Assembly (NCBI GenBank): GCA_044374295.1
Contig: JBILOU010000087.1
Location: forward strand, 1 to 6,336
DNA length: 6,336 nt
Direction of reading: 5' to 3'
Source: CAIZGX01 sp044374295
Lineage (GTDB): Bacteria > Bacteroidota > Bacteroidia > Flavobacteriales_D > Sanyastnellaceae
Shown: in pieces, positions 1-6,288 of the stretch
Numbering within the stretch: the first letter of the stretch is position 1
Layout of the letters: each line of letters starts with the position of its first letter
Position numbers and translations under genes: made by a program
The notes under the pieces: model-generated
The model's database searches: none
What the model was told of the DNA's origin: nothing
What the model saw: only the letters and a program-made list of their open reading frames with translations

Positions 1-1
1 C

Positions 2-538
2 AACTTCGTGAACGCTGTTATTGATCGCAGATCGTTTGATAAAATCAAAGGATACATCGAATATATCAAGACGCAAAGCGACGCTGAAATTATCGCAGGT
101 GGAACCTACGACGATTCTGTTGGATACTTCGTTGATCCAACGGTTGTGGTGACTACCAATCCGAAGTTCCGCACGATGGAAGAAGAAATCTTCGGTCCAG
201 TTGTAACGCTTTATGTTTATGAAGATGAGTTGTGGGCAGACACTTTGCATTTGGTGAATGAAACCAGCGACTATGCGTTAACAGGAGCCGTTATTTCTAA
301 AGATCGTTATGCTATTGATCAAGCAATGCGCGTATTGGAAAACGCAGCCGGTAACTTCTACATTAACGATAAGCCAACAGGCGCTGTTGTAGGACAGCAG
401 CCGTTTGGTGGTGCTCGTGGAAGTGGAACCAACGACAAAGCTGGATCTTATTTGAACTTGTTGCGTTGGGTTTCTCCGCGCACCATTAAAGAAACTTTTG
501 TAACACCAGCACATTACACGTACCCTTGGAATGCCTAA
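2..538 (+). CDS. pruA: 1-pyrroline-5-carboxylate dehydrogenase, C-terminal part (5' end outside window)
   Basis: This enzyme oxidises glutamate semialdehyde (from pyrroline-5-carboxylate) to glutamate with NAD+, the second step of proline catabolism in the cytoplasm. Only the last 178 codons are present. The frame is open to the left edge, so the GTG at 8 is an internal valine (NFVNAVID) and not a start. Visible family features are FVNAVID at the left edge, the aldehyde dehydrogenase motif EEEIFGPV, and the stretch AAGNFYINDKPTGAVVGQQP followed by FGGARGSGTNDK. These match the C-terminal portion of P5CDH (ALDH4 family) closely, including the human enzyme as I remember it. The catalytic cysteine and most of the NAD-binding domain lie upstream of the window. 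The protein ends in a natural-looking tail (HYTYPWNA) at a TAA stop, so there is no sign of C-terminal truncation. The next gene starts 12 bp downstream on the same strand. Confidence 0.95.
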   Translation, partial: NFVNAVIDRRSFDKIKGYIEYIKTQSDAEIIAGGTYDDSVGYFVDPTVVVTTNPKFRTMEEEIFGPVVTLYVYEDELWADTLHLVNETSDYALTGAVISKDRYAIDQAMRVLENAAGNFYINDKPTGAVVGQQPFGGARGSGTNDKAGSYLNLLRWVSPRTIKETFVTPAHYTYPWNA

Positions 539-550
539 ACAATAAGGCTT

Positions 551-1099
551 GTGGATGCATTTGAAATTATAAAAGAAACCCTTGTCGACAATCCGTCTGT
601 GTTATTTACGGTTGGCGATAAGGGCTTCTTTCGTTTTAAGGTGAAGCTTATCGCAAAGCTGCTTCATTCAGAAGCAAGGAAGAACCAAGGTGCATACGTT
701 GATCAATCTGGAGAAGGTGTGATTTTGTTTTTCGAAGAGAAGAATAAAAAATCGGCTTCCGTATTTATTCAACTGCTTGTCATTCTCTTTGCCATTGGAC
801 CGTTCCGATTGCCTCGCGTATGGCGCCGGAAGCAAGAAGTTGCAGCCTTCCATTCGTTGTGGCCGAACTACATTTATTGCAGTTATTTAGCGGTCCGCAA
901 ATCTGCACGTGGCCACGGTGCCATTTTCGAATTACGCAATGCCTTGTTTCAATTTCAACAAGAAAAACAATTACCAATTCTGGTTGAAACAACCGTAGAG
1001 AAGAACACACGCATCTACGAGCGCATTGGCTTTCGTGTGTATGATGAACGTGTGGTTAGTGGGTTTAAGACGTTTTGTATGGTGAGGGATTATAAATAA
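551..1099 (+). CDS. GNAT-family N-acetyltransferase-like protein
   Basis: This 182-residue protein resembles small Gcn5-related acetyltransferases. Such enzymes transfer acetyl from acetyl-CoA to an amine, and the substrate here cannot be told. Evidence: a beta strand plus acetyl-CoA loop at about 111-130 (YLAV...ARGHGAIFEL), and a C-terminal motif at 142-162 (PILVET, then KNTRIYERIGF) like the PIYLET..KN...Y...GF pattern of one GNAT subgroup. A hydrophobic run at 70-83 (SVFIQLLVILFAIG) is probably core and not a membrane anchor. The loop fits R-G-x-G but has Ile125 where the Q/R-x-x-G-x-G/A motif expects Gly or Ala. The start is uncertain. The frame opens right after the pruA stop and has no early ATG. 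The GTG at 551 has AAGG only 3 bp upstream, and a GTG near 599 is an alternative. It is likely cotranscribed with pruA, and its last 10 bp overlap the convergent pyrF. Confidence 0.75.
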   Translation: MDAFEIIKETLVDNPSVLFTVGDKGFFRFKVKLIAKLLHSEARKNQGAYVDQSGEGVILFFEEKNKKSASVFIQLLVILFAIGPFRLPRVWRRKQEVAAFHSLWPNYIYCSYLAVRKSARGHGAIFELRNALFQFQQEKQLPILVETTVEKNTRIYERIGFRVYDERVVSGFKTFCMVRDYK

Positions 1100-1875
1100 A
1101 CCGCCATTTCTTCCCGCATCTTCTTCGCTTCTGCAGCAGCAGCACTTGCGTAATCTGCGCCCGATGAAGCGTACAAGATTGAACGACTAGCATTCACTAA
1201 CAATCCAACTTCGCTATTCATTCCGTATTTCACAACGTCTTTAAGGCTTCCGCCTTGTGCGCCAACGCCGGGAACAAGCAAGAAGTGGTTAGGAATAATT
1301 TGACGAATCTGCGCAAGGCTTTCCGCCTTGGTTGCGCCAACTACGAACATGGTGTTCTCGTCGGTTCCCCATGAAGCAACATCGCGCAATACTTTTTCAA
1401 AAAGATATTCCTCTCCTATTTTCTGTGTTTGAAAATCTTTCGACCCTTCGTTTGAAGTAAGGGCCAACACAATTGCCCACTTGTCTTTAAATTGCAAGAA
1501 CGGAGAAACACTGTCTTTGCCCATATAAGGAGCAACCGTAATGCTATCGAATCCGTACGTTTCGAAAAATGCTTTCGCGTAATAACTTGAAGTATTTCCA
1601 ATGTCGCCGCGCTTCGCGTCTGCTATGGTGAAGTGCTCATGTCCAATATAGGCTAAGGTTTCTTCCAAGATATCCCATCCCTCTCTCCCCATGGCTTCAT
1701 AAAAAGCCAAATTCGGCTTATAGGCTACTGCAAACTCTCTAGTTGCATCTATTATTGCCTTATTGAATTCAAGCACCCCAACGCCCGCTGGAAGCTTTGT
1801 AGGGTCTGTATCCAATCCAACGCACAAGAAACTTTTTCTTGAACGAATGAGCTCTACCAATTTTGCTTTATTCAT
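1090..1875 (-). CDS. pyrF: Orotidine 5'-phosphate decarboxylase (type 2)
   Basis: It decarboxylates OMP to UMP, the last step of de novo pyrimidine synthesis, in the cytoplasm. The 261-residue protein has the full set of landmarks: CVGLDTDP at 18-25, AYKPNLAFYE at 51-60 (Lys53), the catalytic loop DAKRGDIGNT at 86-95 (Lys88 and Asp91), phosphate-loop VPGVGAQGG at 201-209, and NASRSI at 228-233 with the phosphate-binding Arg231. The sequence and length fit the longer type 2 subfamily and not the E. coli-type enzyme. The ATG is 1 bp downstream of the prfA stop, and a strong purine-rich Shine-Dalgarno lies inside the last codons of prfA, which points to translational coupling. It is the last gene of the purM-prfA-pyrF cluster. 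Its TAA stop overlaps the stop region of the convergent acetyltransferase gene by 10 bp, with no hairpin terminator visible. It looks intact. Confidence 0.96.
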   Translation of the reverse strand: MNKAKLVELIRSRKSFLCVGLDTDPTKLPAGVGVLEFNKAIIDATREFAVAYKPNLAFYEAMGREGWDILEETLAYIGHEHFTIADAKRGDIGNTSSYYAKAFFETYGFDSITVAPYMGKDSVSPFLQFKDKWAIVLALTSNEGSKDFQTQKIGEEYLFEKVLRDVASWGTDENTMFVVGATKAESLAQIRQIIPNHFLLVPGVGAQGGSLKDVVKYGMNSEVGLLVNASRSILYASSGADYASAAAAEAKKMREEMAVYL

Positions 1876-1876
1876 C

Positions 1877-2953
1877 TTATGAATTTCCTTCCTTAAGTTT
1901 TTCTGTGTTCTCTGCTAATTTCAGTGCTTCAATGACTTCGGATATCTCGCCATTCATGGCAGCATCTAAATTGTACAAGGTTAGATTAATGCGGTGATCG
2001 GTCACACGTCCTTGCGGATAGTTGTATGTGCGAATCTTCGCGCTTCTATCTCCTGTGCTCACCAATGATTTACGCATTCTTGAACGCTCTTCGTGTCTGC
2101 GATTCACTTCCGCTTCGAAGATTCGTGAACGAAGCATGGTCATGGCCTTGTCCATGTTTTCATGCTGACTTCTACCTTCCTGACAAGCCACAATGACTCC
2201 GGTTGGAAGGTGGGTCAAACGAACAGCAGATTCTGTTTTGTTTACGTGCTGTCCGCCCGCACCACTTGCGCGGTAAGTATCTCTGCGAATGTCTGACATG
2301 TTAACAACTACGTCGAACTCTTCGGCCTCAGGCATAATTGCAACAGTTGCAGCAGAGGTATGCACACGTCCTTGTGTTTCAGTTGCGGGGACACGCTGCA
2401 CGCGGTGCACGCCACTTTCAAACTTCATTGTACCGTACACCTCATCTCCTTCCACCTTGAACGAAACCTCTTTGAATCCGCCCATGGTTCCTTCACTCAA
2501 ATTCAACACTTCCATTCTCCAACCTTTGTCTTGAATGTAACGTGTATACATTTTGTAAAGGTCTCCGGCAAAAATAGAAGCCTCGTCTCCGCCTGTTCCA
2601 GCGCGGATTTCGACAATAACGTTTTTGGTGTCTTCCGGATCTTTTGGAATAAGAAGAAACTTAATGGCCTCTTCCATTTCAACAATTTTCGGAGACAATT
2701 CGTTGTATTCTTCTTGCGCCATTTCCTTTAGGTCGGCGCTTTCGTTACTGTATAAAATTTCTTTGGCACCCTTCAAGTCGTCAAGTGCCTTTTTATATTC
2801 AAGATAAACGTCGTTGATTTTCTCAAGCTCGCGGTATTCACGCATGAGGGCTGGATACTTTTTCATATCGGCAATTACCGTTGGGTCTGTGATGCTCTTT
2901 CCAACCTCGGTATATCTATCGGAAATAGCCGACAAACGATCGATTAACTCCAT
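1877..2953 (-). CDS. prfA: Peptide chain release factor 1 (RF1)
   Basis: RF1 reads UAA and UAG stop codons in the ribosomal A site and triggers peptide release. The 358-residue length matches the family (E. coli about 360). An N-terminal helical domain spans about 1-105. IRAGTGGDEASIFAGDLYKM at 116-135 is highly conserved. The stop-recognition motif is PAT at 189-191 (HRVQRVPATETQGRVHTS), the P-x-T form that marks RF1; RF2 has SPF. The catalytic GGQ is at 233-235, within GAGGQHVNKTESAVRLTHLP, and Gln235 is the residue methylated by PrmC in characterised bacteria. The basic segment at 284-318 and C-terminal domain are complete. The presence of GGQ and the full-length codon-recognition domain rules out the RF-like rescue factors such as ArfB. 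The ATG is 10 bp downstream of purM. An AGAAGG lies only 1 nt before it, too close for a canonical site, but homology supports this start. Confidence 0.98.
   Translation of the reverse strand: MELIDRLSAISDRYTEVGKSITDPTVIADMKKYPALMREYRELEKINDVYLEYKKALDDLKGAKEILYSNESADLKEMAQEEYNELSPKIVEMEEAIKFLLIPKDPEDTKNVIVEIRAGTGGDEASIFAGDLYKMYTRYIQDKGWRMEVLNLSEGTMGGFKEVSFKVEGDEVYGTMKFESGVHRVQRVPATETQGRVHTSAATVAIMPEAEEFDVVVNMSDIRRDTYRASGAGGQHVNKTESAVRLTHLPTGVIVACQEGRSQHENMDKAMTMLRSRIFEAEVNRRHEERSRMRKSLVSTGDRSAKIRTYNYPQGRVTDHRINLTLYNLDAAMNGEISEVIEALKLAENTEKLKEGNS
1886..1894 (-). promoter_or_regulatory. Ribosome binding site for pyrF embedded in the end of prfA
   Basis: The - strand reads AAGGAAGGA, followed by 10 nt and then the pyrF ATG. 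The element encodes the Lys-Glu-Gly of the last RF1 residues, so ribosomes finishing prfA end almost on the pyrF start. This fixes the pyrF start and suggests translational coupling. It is the clearest Shine-Dalgarno sequence in the window. Confidence 0.7.
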
Positions 2954-2954
2954 A

Positions 2955-2960
2955 CCTTCT
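2955..2960 (-). promoter_or_regulatory. Purine-rich AGAAGG directly before the prfA start
   Basis: The - strand reads AGAAGG, then a single T, then the prfA ATG. The spacing of 1 nt is shorter than the usual 5-9 nt, so the element may not act as a normal Shine-Dalgarno site. No alternative in-frame ATG offers better spacing, and the N-terminus MELIDRLSAI suits RF1, so the annotated start is kept. Confidence 0.4.
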
Positions 2961-2963
2961 TAA

Positions 2964-4136
2964 TTAATATTGAAAGGTCCCGTGTTCGGAACGAATTTCT
3001 AATGTGTTTCCTTCACCGGCTTCTACGCGACCAATGATTTGCGCTGTGCAACCAACCTGATCGGCGTAATTAATAATTTCCAAAGCGGTTTCTTCATCGG
3101 TATAAAACTCCATACGGTGTCCCATGTTGAAGACTTTGTACATTTCCTGCCAAGGTGTTTTCGATTCTTCTTGAATCATTTTAAACAGTGGCGGAATCGC
3201 GAACAAGTTGTCTTTCACAATGTGCACATTGTTGGTGAAGTGAAGAACTTTCGTTTGTCCACCTCCACTGCAATGAACCATTCCTTTGATTTTGCTACGA
3301 CGATTTGCAAGAATTCGTTTTACAATTGGAGCGTAGGTTCTTGTTGGTGAAAGAACAAGTTTCCCTGCATTCAGTTCCGCATCGTGAACGTAATCGGTTA
3401 AAGTATAAGATCCTGAATAAACCAATTCCTTTGGAATGGCACTATCGAAAGACTCGGGATACTTCGCAATTAAATCGTTGTAGAACACATCGTGACGTGC
3501 AGAAGTAAGTCCGTTACTTCCCATTCCTCCATTGTATTCTGTCTCGTAAGATGTTTGTCCGTATGACGCCAAACCAACAATGACTTGTCCAGGAGCAATG
3601 TTCGCATTGTCGATGACCTCGTCTCTGCGCATGCGGCAAACCACGGTAGAGTCCACGATAATGGTTCGAACCAAATCACCCACATCCGCGGTTTCTCCGC
3701 CTGTTGTATGAATCTTCACTCCGTGCTTTTCAAGCTCGTTGCAAAGTTCTTCCGTTCCAGATATAATTGCTGAAATTACTTCCCCCGGAACTAAATTCTT
3801 GTTTCTTCCAATGGTGCTGCTCAAAAGAATATTGTCAATGGCACCCACGCAAAGAAGGTCATCGATATTCATGACAATGGCATCTTGGGCAATACCTTTC
3901 CATACAGAAAGATCACCTGTTTCCTTCCAGTAGATGTATGCTAATGAAGACTTTGTTCCGGCTCCATCTGCATGCATAACTATGCAATGCTCTTCGCTTC
4001 CTGTTAAGTAGTCTGGAACAATCTTGCAAAAGGCTTTTGGAAAAAGACCTTTGTCAATGTTTTTAATTGCAGCATGCACATCTTCTTTGGAAGCGCTTAC
4101 ACCTCTGCTGTTGTATCTGTTTTCGGCTTGACTCAT
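2964..4136 (-). CDS. purM: Phosphoribosylformylglycinamidine cyclo-ligase (AIR synthetase), Bacteroidota type
   Basis: PurM closes formylglycinamidine ribonucleotide to aminoimidazole ribonucleotide using ATP, the fifth step of de novo purine synthesis. The 390-residue protein is longer than E. coli PurM (about 345) but keeps the fold's landmarks: ADGAGTKSSLAY at 56-67 (DGxGTK loop), GIAQDAIVMNIDDLLCVGA at 81-99, TTGGETAD at 144-151, SNGLTSARHDV at 207-217, CSGGGQTKVLHF at 289-300 and FNMGHRME at 336-343. The start and the N-terminus NRYNSRGVSASKEDVH resemble other Bacteroidota PurM proteins as I recall them. No Shine-Dalgarno is visible; the start is preceded by an A/T-only stretch (TTTATTTATAT), a common situation in this phylum. 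It is the first gene of the purM-prfA-pyrF cluster, and a terminator-like hairpin ends only 10 nt before its ATG. Confidence 0.95.
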   Translation of the reverse strand: MSQAENRYNSRGVSASKEDVHAAIKNIDKGLFPKAFCKIVPDYLTGSEEHCIVMHADGAGTKSSLAYIYWKETGDLSVWKGIAQDAIVMNIDDLLCVGAIDNILLSSTIGRNKNLVPGEVISAIISGTEELCNELEKHGVKIHTTGGETADVGDLVRTIIVDSTVVCRMRRDEVIDNANIAPGQVIVGLASYGQTSYETEYNGGMGSNGLTSARHDVFYNDLIAKYPESFDSAIPKELVYSGSYTLTDYVHDAELNAGKLVLSPTRTYAPIVKRILANRRSKIKGMVHCSGGGQTKVLHFTNNVHIVKDNLFAIPPLFKMIQEESKTPWQEMYKVFNMGHRMEFYTDEETALEIINYADQVGCTAQIIGRVEAGEGNTLEIRSEHGTFQY

Positions 4137-4140
4137 ATAT

Positions 4141-4175
4141 AAATAAAAAGGGCTGACAGCGAGTGTCAGCCCTTT
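4141..4175 (-). terminator. Intrinsic terminator hairpin downstream of the OmpA-family gene, abutting purM
   Basis: A perfect 12-bp inverted repeat occupies 4147-4158 and 4164-4175 (AAAGGGCTGACA / TGTCAGCCCTTT) around a 5-nt loop. Read on the - strand, the stem begins 13 nt after the OmpA-family stop codon. It is followed by a T-rich tail (CCCTTTTTATTTAT), as expected of a Rho-independent terminator. On the + strand the tail is weaker (CCCTTTCTTTAG) and no gene on that strand needs it. The purM ATG begins 10 nt after the stem, so the hairpin also lies in the immediate leader of purM and may act as an attenuator or translation block. Structure is seen directly; termination activity is inferred. 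Confidence 0.85.
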
Positions 4176-4188
4176 CTTTAGTTTAATG

Positions 4189-6267
4189 CTATTTCTTTGG
4201 GACGTAGTCCGTTCTTAAAATTCTGAATGTCGTGCGACGATTCAACTGATGAGCGCGCTCACGTGATTCGTTTTCTTTCAATGAATTGATAAATGCTTCA
4301 TCTAACAATGTTCCGATTGGGAATTCAGCGAATGTTTCAGAAGAAAGACGATCTCCTTCCTTGATTGTGCGTGGCTCGCTTTCACCTTTTCCTTTTGCAA
4401 CTAAACGATCAGCAGCAATTCCTTTTGAAGTAAGGTAAGTTACACAAGTCTCTGCACGACCTTGAGATAGTTTGTCATTGCTAGGAACATCTCCACGAGC
4501 ATCTGTGTGAGACTCTAACTGAACAACGAACGTCGGGTTTTCTGTTAAGATGTTCAACAAGTAGTTCAATGAGTCAGCACTATTCACATCTTCTGTGATT
4601 AACAATTCTGTTTTGTTGAAAGGATACAATACGGTTGGCATTGGGTATTCCTTTCCAATCTCTACCGGAATTAAGAAGTAGTCTTGCTGGTAGTTTGTAG
4701 ACTCTTTTGCTCCTTTGGTAGAAAACTTATCTGCAGTACCAATGAAATTTTCTTTTTGAATATCTACGGTGTACTTTGTTTCAGGCTTAACCTTCGTCTT
4801 GTCTAAGAAGAAGCTTCCGTTTGCATCTGTCACAACGTTGTAGGTAGATCCGTCTGAACCAACAATGGTTACTTTACAACCAGAAAGCGTGCTTCCTGTT
4901 TTCTTATTGTAAGCAGTACCCGTCATTGTGAATTCCAAAGGACGCTCATATGCATGCCAAATATCGTCTTTTCCTTTTCCACCTGGGCGGTTAGAAGAGA
5001 AGTAACATGCGAAAACACCTTCCATCAATACGTTGTCTAATACAGGCTTCTTATCTAAGATAAAAGCGAAGTCATCAGATGCTGAGTTAATTGGAGCTGG
5101 CATTGCTGTAACGTCGCCAAAAACCATCTCTCCTGTTTTCTTTGCTTTGAAAATATCCAATCCACCTAAACCAGGGTAACCGTTAGAAGCGAAGTACAAT
5201 GTCCCGTCTTCTGTCATGTATGGATAATACTCGTCACCTGCGGTATTTAAAGAAGCAAGGTTTGTTAGGTTAGACCATTTCTTTGCTTTCTTGTCGAAAG
5301 TCATATACCACAAATCTCTTCCGCCTTTACCACCTGGCATATTTGAAGCGAAGATTAATGTTTGCTCATCAAAAGAAAGACATGGTTGTCCAACACGAGA
5401 AGAGTCATCAGACTCTCTATTAATGATGTCGATAATCTCTGCTGTAGCGAAATTGTCTCCTTGCTTGTTAGCAGTGTAAATATCGCAACCCATTCTTCCT
5501 TTCTTATCGAAACCACAACGTGTGAAGAACATGGTCTTGTAATCTTTGTCGAATGCCCCTGCAGCTTCATGAGATTCTGTATTAACAGTAATACTAGCTG
5601 GCATTGGAGCGCCTTGAAATTTGAACTTCTTGTCTAATTTGGCTACGAAAACGTCCTTGAACTCATCTCCGTTGATAGGGCTTAGTCCACTACCTACAGC
5701 CTCTTTACGAGCAGAGGTAAATACGAACTCATCCCATTTCTTCGAAGCATAAGCCAAACCAAAATCCTCTTCAGAAGAATTCAAGAACTCTACGTTCTCT
5801 GCTACATAACGAGATTTAGCGCTGGTTTTCTTTGCTGTAGCTGCGTTTGTACATGTTTGAATGCGCATGTCAGCAAGAGCCGCGTTTCCGCCACGTTCCT
5901 TGTATTTGTTGTATTGAACAATCGCATCTTCAAGGCGATCCATTTCTTGCAAAGCAATACCGTAGTTCAAATAAACGTCTGCTGTTTTCTTGTCGTACTT
6001 AGCATTGATGGCTTTGTCATAATAATCTAAACTCATCCCATAACGCTTTGTATTTCTATAACATTCTGCAATGTTGTAAAGAACACGCGCTTTTTCATCG
6101 ATGTTCTTGATTTTAGTAACTTCTCCAATGTAAAGAGTCGCGGCTTGGTTATACCCCTGTCCAGCAAACTCGATATCTGCCTGTTGAATCTTTTTATTTT
6201 GAGCGCTCACCAACGAAGCCGTTGACAAACAAACAAACAAAACCAAGATAGATTTGAAAAATCTCAT
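4189..6267 (-). CDS. OmpA-family envelope protein with signal peptide, TPR, PD40 propeller, CarboxypepD_reg-like and OmpA domains (PorE-like)
   Basis: This is a 692-residue exported protein, expected to sit in the periplasm against peptidoglycan and the outer membrane. A signal peptide covers 1-22, with probable cleavage at VSA|Q and no lipobox cysteine at the cleavage point. TPR-like helices follow at about 25-135 (ARVLYNIAECYRNTKRYGMS; DVYLNYGIALQEMDRLEDAI). PD40/WD40-like blades span about 160-440, with repeats such as FASNMPGGKGGRDLW and FSSNRPGGKGKDDIW. A carboxypeptidase-regulatory-like beta domain lies at about 445-535. The OmpA C-terminal domain at about 540-690 has HTDARGD and LSQGRAE, with Asp589 and Arg604 in the same spacing as the E. 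coli OmpA diaminopimelate-binding pair. This domain order is that of the type IX secretion component PorE (PG1058), but Bacteroidota carry many paralogues, so I do not assign the symbol. No PorP/SprF-type partner gene is in view. It ends with TAG, then an in-frame TAA two codons on. Confidence 0.92.
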   Translation of the reverse strand: MRFFKSILVLFVCLSTASLVSAQNKKIQQADIEFAGQGYNQAATLYIGEVTKIKNIDEKARVLYNIAECYRNTKRYGMSLDYYDKAINAKYDKKTADVYLNYGIALQEMDRLEDAIVQYNKYKERGGNAALADMRIQTCTNAATAKKTSAKSRYVAENVEFLNSSEEDFGLAYASKKWDEFVFTSARKEAVGSGLSPINGDEFKDVFVAKLDKKFKFQGAPMPASITVNTESHEAAGAFDKDYKTMFFTRCGFDKKGRMGCDIYTANKQGDNFATAEIIDIINRESDDSSRVGQPCLSFDEQTLIFASNMPGGKGGRDLWYMTFDKKAKKWSNLTNLASLNTAGDEYYPYMTEDGTLYFASNGYPGLGGLDIFKAKKTGEMVFGDVTAMPAPINSASDDFAFILDKKPVLDNVLMEGVFACYFSSNRPGGKGKDDIWHAYERPLEFTMTGTAYNKKTGSTLSGCKVTIVGSDGSTYNVVTDANGSFFLDKTKVKPETKYTVDIQKENFIGTADKFSTKGAKESTNYQQDYFLIPVEIGKEYPMPTVLYPFNKTELLITEDVNSADSLNYLLNILTENPTFVVQLESHTDARGDVPSNDKLSQGRAETCVTYLTSKGIAADRLVAKGKGESEPRTIKEGDRLSSETFAEFPIGTLLDEAFINSLKENESRERAHQLNRRTTFRILRTDYVPKK
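4957..5355 (-). repeat. PD40 blade repeats within the OmpA-family protein
   Basis: Three clear copies of a protein-level repeat lie at residues 305-321, 358-373 and 422-437. They follow the pattern aromatic-x-S-N-x-x-G-G-x-G-x-D-hydrophobic (IFASNMPGGKGGRDLWY, YFASNGYPGLGGLDIF, YFSSNRPGGKGKDDIW). Looser copies near 181 (FVFTSARKEA) and 246 (MFFTRCGFDKKGRMGCDIY) suggest about five blades in total. The copies differ in nucleotide sequence, so this is a structural repeat and not a recent DNA duplication. Confidence 0.8.
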
Positions 6268-6288
6268 ACGTAATGTTTTAGTCCAGTT

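Noticed and set aside
278..514. 78-codon frame on the - strand opposite pruA
   Set aside because: It is antisense to a well-conserved stretch of pruA and its low-complexity Ser/Thr run mirrors pruA codons.
1..538. Separate small gene starting at the GTG at position 8
   Set aside because: The frame is open to the window edge and the sequence aligns with the interior of PruA, so this is a gene cut by the window and not a truncated gene.
2360..2731. 123-codon open frame on the + strand opposite prfA
   Set aside because: It lies wholly antisense to a certain RF1 gene, the peptide is rich in His, Phe, Cys and Ser without a recognisable fold, and there is no start signal. It is a shadow of prfA codon use.
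3039..3350. 103-codon frame on the + strand opposite purM
   Set aside because: Fully antisense to purM, with no homology-like motif and no ribosome binding site.
4147..4180. Hairpin as a + strand or bidirectional terminator
   Set aside because: The stem is symmetrical, but the + strand tail is a broken T-run and no + strand gene reads toward it. The - strand role is far better supported.
4137..4188. Riboswitch (for example purine-responsive) upstream of purM
   Set aside because: The 52-bp gap holds only a simple 12-bp hairpin and its tail. There is no space for an aptamer and no three-way junction or conserved purine-riboswitch core.
5362..5637. 91-codon frame on the + strand opposite the OmpA-family gene
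   Set aside because: It overlaps the propeller-coding region in antisense, and its composition is as expected from the complementary strand.
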